From assembly GCA_965202795.1 (NCBI GenBank), contig OZ241848.1:496001-560000 (forward strand): a stretch of DNA of 64,000 nt, read 5' to 3'. The stretch is from JACOND01 sp965202795. GTDB lineage: Bacteria > Bdellovibrionota > Bdellovibrionia > Bdellovibrionales > UBA1609. This document shows, piece by piece, positions 17,341 to 24,939 of this stretch. Numbering within the stretch: the first letter of the stretch is position 1; each line of letters begins with the position of its first letter. Under the pieces are notes generated by a model. The model was not told where the DNA came from. It did no database searches and was given only the letters and a program-made list of their open reading frames with translations. Both the position numbers and the translations under genes were made by a program.

Positions 17341-18414
17341 TCAAAAAAACCGGCTCAGAGCCGCGCGGCAGGAGCTGGCGGCTGAATCTCTGAAAGAAGG
17401 CTTTCCAGAAAAAGGCGGCTTAGCGCTTAAAAGGGCTATGATTTTATTGTGGCCCTGCTCCGCAGCCAGCCGCGCAAGAGCTTTTCGATCCTCCTCTGTG
17501 AGATATTCAGTCCCCCCTCTTTGAATGATCAGCCTGGCGGTTTGCGGGCTGCGCTGCCGAACAGCCAGATGAAGGGCAAGCTCCCCATCAAAATTTCTAT
17601 GAGACAGATTGGCTCCATTGTTAATGATAATGGCCGCCTGCTCTGCTCTGCGGCCGATATCTGCGAGAAAATTCCGCCAGCTGCTGTTTTCTTGAAAAAG
17701 GTCAAAAACATAGGCAACAGGAGGCTGGCCCTTATATTTTCCGTGTTTTGGATATTCCGATTGAAAAAACTGTTCAGCAAGCAAAATCTCTTGAAGAATT
17801 ATCTGAAGAAGAGAGTGGCCGCCGCTTTTATCAATAATGTTTATGTCCGGCTGAAACTGGCTCTCCCGGAAAATCATTTTCAGCAGCCCTGGATCAAAGC
17901 TTCCAAGAAGGAGGCTCTGAAAAACTGTTCCGCCCTGCGGGGTGATAATATTGGGGTCCGCCCCGCTCTGAAGAAGAAGCCTGGCGGTCGCGGGGTATGT
18001 TCTGGCCAGAAACAGCGGCGCTTCGCCGGCATGATTCAGGGCGTTGGCCAAATGGCCGCTTTCCCGAAGCAGCAGCCGCATGACTCTCCTGAGGCGGGCA
18101 TCTGTGTCCCCATCCCGATCGCGGCCCGCGGCTTTAATGGCTGAATGCAGGGCGGTGTCCCCATTTCTGTCTGGATCGCCTTTAGGCCCGCTTCCGCCGC
18201 GTTCAGCTATATGCCCTGCCAATCCAGAAACTGGATTGCTGACTGGACCGCCTTTAGGCCCGCTTTCCGCTCCATAACCTGCCGGGGAAAAAACAGCCAT
18301 GCCGATGGCTGCCGAAAAAAGCGCGGCCCGCGGAAATGCCCAAACAGCTTTTGCCGCGGCTTTTGCCGCGGTTTTCAACAAGGGGGCCGCAAAAAGCTTT
18401 TTCAGGATTCTCAT
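17341..18414 (-). CDS. Exported ankyrin-repeat protein
   Basis: About 357 residues from ATG 18414, chosen because an AAGGGGAA ribosome-binding site lies seven bases upstream (the GTG two codons earlier is poorly placed). The N terminus has a basic region and a hydrophobic stretch (AALFSAAIGMAVFSPAGYGAES), suggesting export. Ankyrin-type units include GDTALHSAIKAAG, GEAPLFLARTYP with LLLQSGADPN, and GELALHLAVRQRS with LIIQRGG. The spacing between repeats is irregular, with a long non-ankyrin insert around residues 190-250. Secreted ankyrin proteins bind other proteins; the partner is unknown. Another exported ankyrin protein is at 23077-23820. Confidence 0.75.
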   Translation of the reverse strand: MRILKKLFAAPLLKTAAKAAAKAVWAFPRAALFSAAIGMAVFSPAGYGAESGPKGGPVSNPVSGLAGHIAERGGSGPKGDPDRNGDTALHSAIKAAGRDRDGDTDARLRRVMRLLLRESGHLANALNHAGEAPLFLARTYPATARLLLQSGADPNIITPQGGTVFQSLLLGSFDPGLLKMIFRESQFQPDINIIDKSGGHSLLQIILQEILLAEQFFQSEYPKHGKYKGQPPVAYVFDLFQENSSWRNFLADIGRRAEQAAIIINNGANLSHRNFDGELALHLAVRQRSPQTARLIIQRGGTEYLTEEDRKALARLAAEQGHNKIIALLSAKPPFSGKPSFRDSAASSCRAALSRFF

Positions 18415-18721
18415 AGACACTTCCCCTTAACAGGCCTCTTCAGAATTTTCCTCTCCTCTAATTTTCTGCAGAGAGCAAAAGCGGGCGGACAAAGCAGCGG
18501 CTGATTTGCGGTTTATAGCGCAAAAAAACAGCTTTTGCAAGGATCTTTTTTTAAAAATCTGAAAAAACCCTTAAAAAGGCCCTCCGGCCCCGGCTTTTGC
18601 AGCGGGGCGGCGGCTTTCAGGGGGCTAAAGCCGGCTTGCCTTTTTGCGCCTGGCATGGCAGCCTTTATAAAGGGGGCTGGCAGCTGCCGAAAACAGCCTC
18701 TAAAAAAACAGGGCAAAATCC
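18415..18721. other. Divergent intergenic region between the ankyrin gene and ccrM
   Basis: About 300 bases with no gene I can support. It should hold both promoters, but I see no confident -35/-10 pair; the region is rich in A and T runs near 18518-18570 and GC-rich after that. Confidence 0.4.
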
Positions 18722-19912
18722 ATGCCGCAAGCTCAAAACCCAGCCAGGGCCGCGCCCGCCCGCAGCCCTGCCCCCGGCCAGCCCCATCGCCATGCCTCTG
18801 GCTATTCCAAAAGAAAGGGCCATTCCTGGGGGGGGCTTTCCGATTTTTTAAACAAAATCATTGTGGGGGACTGCGTCAGGGAGATGAAATCTCTGCCGGC
18901 GGAGTCTGTTGATCTGGCATTTGCCGACCCTCCATATAACATGCAGCTTAAAAAAAAGCTTCAGCGCCCCAATCAGAGCATGGTCAATGGCGTCAATGAC
19001 AGCTGGGACAAGTTTTCCAGCTTCAGAGAATATGACAGGTTCACTAAAAACTGGCTGAAAGCCTGCCGCCGGGTTTTAAAGCCCGCGGGATCGCTTTGGG
19101 TGATTGGCTCCTACCATAATATTTTCCGGGTGGGGGCGGTTTTGCAGGACCTGGGGTTTTGGATTTTAAATGACATGCTTTGGATCAAGGCAAACCCCAT
19201 GCCAAATTTTAAGGGGACTCGATTTAACAACGCGCACGAGACCTTAATCTGGGCGGCAAAGTCTGAAGCCTCCAGGTTTACTTTCAACTACAAAACCATG
19301 AAGGCTTTTAACGGCGGCCGGCAAATGCGAAGCGACTGGCTGATCCCCGTCTGCAGCGGCAGAGAGAGGCTGAAAGACGAAGAGGGGAACAAGGCCCACT
19401 CCGCTCAAAAGCCCGAGGCGCTTTTAAAGCGGGTTGTTTTGTCCTCGTCCCGGCCGGGGGATGTGATTTTGGATCCTTTTTTTGGCTCCGGGACCACAGG
19501 GGCTGCGGCCAAAGCGCTCAACAGGAATTTTATCGGATTTGAAAAAGAGCCAAAATACGCGGATCTGGCGCGCCGGCGGATTCAAGCTGTTCGCCCTTTT
19601 GACGGGCGGCTGACATGTCTCCATCAAGAGGCCCCCAAGCCCAAAATTCCCTTTGGCGCTCTGGTGGAAAGCGGTTATATTCAGCCCGGGGAGGCGCTGT
19701 ATTCTGAAAACAAAAAGCAAAAAGCTTTGGTTATGGCCGATGGGACTGTAAAAAGCGGGGGGCGGGCCGGCTCCATCCATTTTGTGGCTTCGGGGCTGGC
19801 CGGGGGCAGCAGCCGCAACGGCTGGACTTTCTGGAGCGCGGAGCGCGAGGGAGAGCTTGTCAGCATCAGCGGCATCAGGGCGCGGTATTTTCAGGAAAAA
19901 ATCACAGGATAA
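18722..19912 (+). CDS. ccrM: CcrM-type DNA adenine methyltransferase with RAMA domain
   Basis: Cell-cycle-regulated CcrM enzymes methylate adenine in GANTC. 396 residues, ~35 longer than usual because of a Pro/Ala/Arg-rich N-terminus before the family start (NKIIVGDCVREM); a later non-ATG start is possible. The catalytic motif DPPY is at 69-72. HSAQKPEALLKRVV and the SAM loop DPFFGSGTTGAAA follow. The last ~90 residues form the RAMA domain (PFGALVESGYIQPGE, ending NGWTFW and ISGIRARY), which CcrM uses for DNA strand separation. The next gene, an MscS-like channel, starts 12 bases later. Confidence 0.9.
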   Translation: MPQAQNPARAAPARSPAPGQPHRHASGYSKRKGHSWGGLSDFLNKIIVGDCVREMKSLPAESVDLAFADPPYNMQLKKKLQRPNQSMVNGVNDSWDKFSSFREYDRFTKNWLKACRRVLKPAGSLWVIGSYHNIFRVGAVLQDLGFWILNDMLWIKANPMPNFKGTRFNNAHETLIWAAKSEASRFTFNYKTMKAFNGGRQMRSDWLIPVCSGRERLKDEEGNKAHSAQKPEALLKRVVLSSSRPGDVILDPFFGSGTTGAAAKALNRNFIGFEKEPKYADLARRRIQAVRPFDGRLTCLHQEAPKPKIPFGALVESGYIQPGEALYSENKKQKALVMADGTVKSGGRAGSIHFVASGLAGGSSRNGWTFWSAEREGELVSISGIRARYFQEKITG

Positions 19913-19924
19913 GGGAAGAGAGCA

Positions 19925-21088
19925 GTGATCTGGGGCGATATTTTAAAAACTCTGATGGTTTTTGCCGCGGGGCTTGCGGCAGGGCGGCTTTCCCGCCCCT
20001 TTGCGGGCTGGGCCCTAACGCGGCTGGCAAGGCCTTTCGGCGGACAGCCGGCCGCTGTCCGCAGGCTGTCCAGGCCCTGCGGGATTTTAATCATGTGCGC
20101 CGCCTGGCATTTTGGCTTGAAGCTTGCCGGCGCCCCGCCGGAATGGCAGGCTTTTCTGGTCAAGCCCATGCTGGCTGTTTTAGGCTTCGGCCTCATCATG
20201 ATTGGATGGCAGCTGCTGGACATCCTGGAATCCTATTTCCAAAAGCTGTTTTCCGCAAAAGAAAAAGACACCCTCCACAAGCATTTTCTGCCTTACGGAA
20301 AAAAAGTTTTAAAAATTGCCGCCGCCATTGTTGTCGCCCTTTTTATTTTGCAGAATGCCGGATTCAACATCACCTCGCTGCTTGCCAGCCTGGGAATTGG
20401 CGGCATCGCCGTCGCCCTCGGCGCGCGCGAGACTCTGAGAAACCTTTTTGGGGGGATTGTGATTGTGGCTGACAAGCCCTTCGCCGCCGGCGACTGGATT
20501 CTCTGCAGCGGCATAGAGGGGACTGTGCAGGACATTGGCTTTCGCTCAACAAAAGTCAAAACATTTTATGACTCCGTTATCACCATTCCCAACGCCGCCA
20601 TCGCGGACTCCACGGTGGACAATCTCGGGCGGCGCTCGGCGCGGCGGACCCGCTTCACCCTCAGCCTTAATTTTAAAACCTCCCCGGAGGAAATGGAGGC
20701 TTTTGTGGAGGGGATAAGAAACATTCTTCTTTCAAACTCCCACAGCAGAAAAGACTATTTTCAGGTTTATTTTTCCGGCCCTGGAGAGTCGGGGCTGGAG
20801 GTTTTTGTGAATTTCTTTTTAAAAGTCTCTGACTGGGACACAGAGCTTTTGCAAAAGCAAAATATTTTTCTGGAAATTCTCCGGCTGGCCAAGCGGCTGA
20901 AGGTCTCTTTCGCCTTTCCGACGCGAACCCTGGATATTCCCCATCTGCCGGCAGCGGGCGCGAGAGAAGCCCCCTCCCCTTTGCCCGCCAAAAAGCTGAA
21001 AGAGGGCGCCATGGCTTTTGGCCCTGGCGGGCGGCTTTCCCGGCCGGGAGCGGCGGGGGGAGGCGCGCCCCGCAAGCCGGATAAATGA
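19925..21088 (+). CDS. MscS-family mechanosensitive channel
   Basis: A 387-residue inner-membrane protein that should open under membrane tension to release solutes. GTG start at 19925 with GGGAAGAG upstream, 12 bases after ccrM. Three or four N-terminal hydrophobic helices lead to the pore helix region (NITSLLASLGIGGIAVALGARETLRNLFGG), followed by the beta domain with VADKPFAAGDWI and FYDSVITIPNAAIADSTVDNLGRR. The C-terminal ~50 residues are Gly/Pro/Lys-rich and probably disordered. Confidence 0.9.
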   Translation: MIWGDILKTLMVFAAGLAAGRLSRPFAGWALTRLARPFGGQPAAVRRLSRPCGILIMCAAWHFGLKLAGAPPEWQAFLVKPMLAVLGFGLIMIGWQLLDILESYFQKLFSAKEKDTLHKHFLPYGKKVLKIAAAIVVALFILQNAGFNITSLLASLGIGGIAVALGARETLRNLFGGIVIVADKPFAAGDWILCSGIEGTVQDIGFRSTKVKTFYDSVITIPNAAIADSTVDNLGRRSARRTRFTLSLNFKTSPEEMEAFVEGIRNILLSNSHSRKDYFQVYFSGPGESGLEVFVNFFLKVSDWDTELLQKQNIFLEILRLAKRLKVSFAFPTRTLDIPHLPAAGAREAPSPLPAKKLKEGAMAFGPGGRLSRPGAAGGGAPRKPDK

Positions 21089-21231
21089 TTTAAGGGGGGG
21101 CGCGGGCAGACACCGCTTGATTTATTTGCTTTTAAGGGGTTATGCTCATTTTGCCGCCCTGCGGCGGGGGCGCGCCGGGAAAAAATTATACTGGCTTTGT
21201 TTGAGCTTTCCTGGCCTTTTTCTTTATAAAG

Positions 21232-22017
21232 ATGCCTGAAAACTCATATATGATCGGCGCGGGAGGCGTTTTGAGAGACAAAAACAGAGAGGCAAATCAA
21301 ATCAGAGGGGTCTCAATCACCCCCAATGTGAACAAATGGGCGGAGGGGAGCGCTGAGATCAGCATGGGCGGAACCAGGCTCCTCTGCGCGGCCAGCGTGT
21401 CTGACACAACCCCAAAGTGGCTGAACCGCCCTGATTATGGCTGGGTGACGGCGGAATACGGCATGCTTCCGCGCGCGGGGGACCGCCGGTTAGGGCGGGA
21501 AAGAGGCTTCAGCGGAGGGCGCTCGCAGGAAATTTCCCGCCTGATTGGCCGCAGCCTGCGGGCCGCAGTGGATCTTCAGGCTCTGGGGGAAAGACAAATT
21601 TATATTGACTGCGATGTTTTGCAGGCCGACGGCGGCACGCGGACAGCGGGCGTCACAGGAGGCTTTGTGGCCTTGAGCCTGGCTCTGAGGCATTTGCATG
21701 AGAAAACCCTGATCAAGTCTGTTCCCCTTAAATTTTATGTCGCCGCTGTGAGCGCGGGGATTTTTAAGGGCAAGCCGTATTTGGATCTTGACTCCCAAGA
21801 GGACAAATCCTGCGCGGCGGATATAAATTTTGTTATGACCAGCCAGGGGGATTTTATTGAGATTCAGGGGACGGCGGAAAAAAAGCCCTTTTCAAAGGGC
21901 CAGCTTTTAGAGATGATGGATCTGGCCAAAGCAGGCTGCGGGCAGCTGTTTGCCGAGCAGCAGCGGCTGATTGGAGAGTTTTTCCCCTTAGGCGATCCTC
22001 CAAAAAAAGAGGGATAA
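21232..22017 (+). CDS. rph: Ribonuclease PH
   Basis: Phosphate-dependent 3'-5' exoribonuclease that trims tRNA 3' ends. 261 residues. Typical family sequence: KWAEGSAEISMGGTRLLCAASV, GWVTAEYGMLPRAGDRR, GRSQEISRLIGRSLRAAVDL and DCDVLQADGGTRTAGVTG. The usual basic start is preceded by about 15 extra residues (MPENSYMIGAGG). The prs gene follows on the same strand after 82 bases. Confidence 0.95.
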   Translation: MPENSYMIGAGGVLRDKNREANQIRGVSITPNVNKWAEGSAEISMGGTRLLCAASVSDTTPKWLNRPDYGWVTAEYGMLPRAGDRRLGRERGFSGGRSQEISRLIGRSLRAAVDLQALGERQIYIDCDVLQADGGTRTAGVTGGFVALSLALRHLHEKTLIKSVPLKFYVAAVSAGIFKGKPYLDLDSQEDKSCAADINFVMTSQGDFIEIQGTAEKKPFSKGQLLEMMDLAKAGCGQLFAEQQRLIGEFFPLGDPPKKEG

Positions 22018-22099
22018 AACATGAAAGCCTGTTGACCGGCTTTTTTGCAGAGATTTATGGCGGCTGGCTGAACAAGCTGGCTGAACAAGGGGTGATAAA

Positions 22100-23035
22100 A
22101 TGAAAATATTTTCTGGAAGCGCAAGCCCTCTTTTTGCGGAGTCTGTGGCCTCCCATTTGGATTCTCTGCTGGGCAATGCAGATATTTCCCGCTTTGCCGA
22201 CGGAGAGATTTTTGTCCGGATCAAGGAAAATGTCCGCGGCGATCATGTGTTTGTGATCCAAAGCGCCTGCCCTCCGGTCAATGAGCGCTATATGGAGCTT
22301 TTTCTCATCCTGGACGCTTTAAAGCGCGCCTCGGCCCAGGAGATTTCTGTGGTTATGCCCTATTACGGCTATGCCCGGCAGGACCGAAAATCCTCGCCGC
22401 GGGTCCCTATATCCGCCAAAATGATGGCGGACATGCTGTCTGTCGCAGGCGCCCACCGCCTGCTTGTGGTGGATCTTCATGCGGCGCAAATTCAGGGCTT
22501 TTTTAACATTCCCGTAGACAATTTATTTGGCGGCCTGGTTTTGGCGCAAACCTGGCAGCTGGAGCATGATCCGGAGGATGTGGTTATTGTCAGCCCCGAC
22601 TTAGGAGGCATGGAGCGCGTTCAGTTTTTTGCGAAAAAAATAAAAGGCGCGGCCATTGCCCTGATTCACAAGCGCCGCGAGGAGCCTAACCAGGCCAAGG
22701 CTCTGCATCTTGTGGGCGATGTAAAGGGGAAAACCGCGCTGATTGTGGATGACATGATCGACACGGCGGGAACCCTCCAGGCCGCTGCCGAAAAACTAAT
22801 GGAGTTTGGCGCCAAAGAGGTTATGGCCATGGCCACTCACCCGCTTTTTTCACAGGACGCTGTGGAGAAAATTCAGGCAAGCCCGCTTAAGGAAGTTCGC
22901 GTCACCAATACAATTCCGCTTTCAGACAAGGCCATTAAATGCGGCAAAATCAAAAGTGTCAGTGTCACGAGGCTTGTGGCCGAGGCTATAAAAAGAATCT
23001 ACAGCAAACAGTCCATCAGCGCGCTTTTTGACTGA
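22100..23035 (+). CDS. prs: Ribose-phosphate pyrophosphokinase (PRPP synthetase)
   Basis: Makes PRPP from ribose-5-phosphate and ATP for nucleotide, His and Trp synthesis. 311 residues, normal length. ATP-binding segment RFADGEIFVRIKENVRG, the YGYARQDRK flexible loop, metal-site DLHAAQIQGFF, and the PRPP loop VDDMIDTAGT. Ribosome-binding AAGGGGTGATAAA precedes ATG 22100. Confidence 0.97.
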   Translation: MKIFSGSASPLFAESVASHLDSLLGNADISRFADGEIFVRIKENVRGDHVFVIQSACPPVNERYMELFLILDALKRASAQEISVVMPYYGYARQDRKSSPRVPISAKMMADMLSVAGAHRLLVVDLHAAQIQGFFNIPVDNLFGGLVLAQTWQLEHDPEDVVIVSPDLGGMERVQFFAKKIKGAAIALIHKRREEPNQAKALHLVGDVKGKTALIVDDMIDTAGTLQAAAEKLMEFGAKEVMAMATHPLFSQDAVEKIQASPLKEVRVTNTIPLSDKAIKCGKIKSVSVTRLVAEAIKRIYSKQSISALFD

Positions 23036-23039
23036 AATG

Positions 23040-23059
23040 CGCCCCGCGGGGGGCTTTTG
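23040..23059 (+). terminator. Short GC hairpin with T run after prs
   Basis: GCCCC and GGGGC flank a four-base loop and are followed by TTTT, directly after the prs stop. Confidence 0.45.
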
Positions 23060-23076
23060 GGGGGGGCTGCCCGGGC

Positions 23077-23820
23077 TTATTTTTGCCGCTTTTCAAGAAG
23101 CTGCCTTAAATGCTCCGCAGCTTTTGAGCGCGCGCCCTGATAATAATCGCAAAAAGCCGCGGCGGAGATGTTTGCCTCGCTGCCGGCGGCCGGATTTGCG
23201 CCTTTGGCGGTCAAAGCCGCAATTATGGGAAAAGAGGCGCCCCCCCGGCAGCTTAAGTGCAGGGCGGTTTCGCCCCCGCTGTTTCTGGCATTGACATTCA
23301 GCCCCTCCTGCTCCAGCAGAAAATTAACGATGGGCGGGCTGTTTGTTCTGGCCGCGATATGAATGGGGCTGTCTCCAAAATCATTTATGGAGTTTAAAAT
23401 CATGCTTTCGCCGGCGGCTTTTTCAACAATCTCCCGCGCCATGGGCAGGTTTTTTTCAAATACGGCCATGTGCAAAAGGCCGCTGCCATGCCGGCCTCTG
23501 AGATTTAAAAATTTCAGCATATTGACTGAGCCTTCGGGATAAGGCGGCAGAGAGTCCGCAAGCCTCTGCATATCCCCTGTTCTGACAGCCGCCGCCGCCT
23601 CGTCAAAAGCCTTTTGGTCCGCCATGCTGACAGATGAGCCGGCAGCGGCCAGGCCCCTTGCCGGCAGCTCTTCAGCGGAAACAGCCGCCTGAGTGGTTTT
23701 TTTGCCAAGCAGCTGGCAGCCGGACAGAAAAAGGCAAAAAGCTGATATATGAATGACCGCCAAAACACCCTGTTTGGGCCTCTTTGACATCAAAGCCGGG
23801 GTTATTTGAAACATTCTCAT
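23077..23820 (-). CDS. Ankyrin-repeat lipoprotein
   Basis: About 247 residues from ATG 23820 (GGGAGG six bases upstream; the ATG at 23844 is less well placed). A lipobox LFLSGC follows a hydrophobic stretch, so the mature protein is lipidated at the cysteine. Ankyrin repeats: HGSGLLHMAVFEKNLPMAREIV, GDSPIHIAARTNSPPIVNFLLEQ, GGETALHLSCRGG with ALTAKGANP. Predicted to act in the periplasm or at the outer membrane in protein binding. It is the second exported ankyrin protein in the window. Confidence 0.8.
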   Translation of the reverse strand: MRMFQITPALMSKRPKQGVLAVIHISAFCLFLSGCQLLGKKTTQAAVSAEELPARGLAAAGSSVSMADQKAFDEAAAAVRTGDMQRLADSLPPYPEGSVNMLKFLNLRGRHGSGLLHMAVFEKNLPMAREIVEKAAGESMILNSINDFGDSPIHIAARTNSPPIVNFLLEQEGLNVNARNSGGETALHLSCRGGASFPIIAALTAKGANPAAGSEANISAAAFCDYYQGARSKAAEHLRQLLEKRQK

Positions 23821-23896
23821 ATTGCCCTCCCTTGTTTTTGTCATGCCGGGTTTTTTCCTCTGGCGCTGTTAGCTTCCCACAAAACCGCGGGCCTTG

Positions 23897-24883
23897 TCAA
23901 GCCCGCCCGCTCCCCTCAGGCTCAGAAAGCTCAAACGAAAACCCCTTGGCCCTGAGCCAGTCATCGCTTAAAAACTTGCTCATATAGTTTCGGACGCCGT
24001 CGGGGAGGATCACAACGCAGTTTTGCCCTTTTTTGAGGCTTTTGGCCTCCTGAAGGGCCGCCACAAGGGCTGAGCCGCTGGATCCGCCGCAAAGCAGGCC
24101 CTCCTCTCTGATCAGCCTCCTCGCGGCGCAAAAGGAGTCTTTGTCGCTGGTTTTGACCCATTTTGTGACCAGATCCCGATGAAGAGTCTCCGGGATAAAG
24201 TCATAGCCGATGCCCTCAACCTCATAGGGCTGAACAGGGCCGGGGCCGGCGAGGATTGAGCCTTCAGGGTCGGCCCCCACAATCGCGCAGCCGGGGCAGC
24301 GCTCTTTGATTTTTTTGGCCAGGCCGGTCAAAGTCCCCCCTGTCCCGGCGCCCGCCACAAGCATGTCAAGCCGCCCGTCCAGATCCCGCAAAATCTCCTC
24401 AGCGGTCTCCTCGTAATGCGCCAGATAGTTTTCAGGATTGGAGTACTGATCCAAAATATGGGATCGGGGGGTTTCCCTCTGCAGTTTTTTCGCCGTGTTG
24501 ATATGGCTTTCCGGATCGGAAAAAGCCGCCTCTGTGGGGGTTCGGACAATCTCCGCCCCCAAGGCCCGAAGCGCGGCCTCTTTTTCGCAGCTCATTTTCT
24601 CCGGCATGACGATGACCACGCGGTAGCCTAAAACCGCGCCCGCCATGGCCAGGCCGATGCCTGTGTTGCCGCTGGTGGCCTCAATCAGGGTGTCTCCCGG
24701 CGAAATAATTTTTTGCTCTTCGGCTTTTTTGATCATGCGAATGGCGATGCGGTCCTTGACCGAGCCGCCAGGATTCAAAAACTCGCATTTGCCGTAAAGG
24801 CCGGCGGCAAGGCCCCGCCCCGCCTTCCGCAGCCTGACAAGGGGAGTGCCGCCTATGGCGTCTAAAACTGTTTCAGCCAGCAT
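23897..24883 (-). CDS. PLP-dependent cystathionine beta-synthase-like / cysteine synthase
   Basis: 328 residues, fold-type II PLP enzyme. Lysine 43 in GGSVKDRIAIRM forms the Schiff base; EATSGNTGIGLA binds the substrate carboxylate; GTGGTLTGLAKKIKE binds PLP phosphate. Several stretches (GADPEGSILAGPGP, YEVEGIGYDFIPETL, and the C-terminal NYMSKFLSDDW) match cystathionine beta-synthases more closely than CysK. The C-terminal CBS regulatory domains of animal enzymes are absent. Likely roles are transsulfuration or cysteine synthesis; substrates cannot be settled by sequence. Confidence 0.88.
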   Translation of the reverse strand: MLAETVLDAIGGTPLVRLRKAGRGLAAGLYGKCEFLNPGGSVKDRIAIRMIKKAEEQKIISPGDTLIEATSGNTGIGLAMAGAVLGYRVVIVMPEKMSCEKEAALRALGAEIVRTPTEAAFSDPESHINTAKKLQRETPRSHILDQYSNPENYLAHYEETAEEILRDLDGRLDMLVAGAGTGGTLTGLAKKIKERCPGCAIVGADPEGSILAGPGPVQPYEVEGIGYDFIPETLHRDLVTKWVKTSDKDSFCAARRLIREEGLLCGGSSGSALVAALQEAKSLKKGQNCVVILPDGVRNYMSKFLSDDWLRAKGFSFELSEPEGSGRA

Positions 24884-24939
24884 CGGTTTTTATATTTTCC
24901 CATAAAAGGCCCTTTAGGCAAGCAATTTTTTTCCATTCC

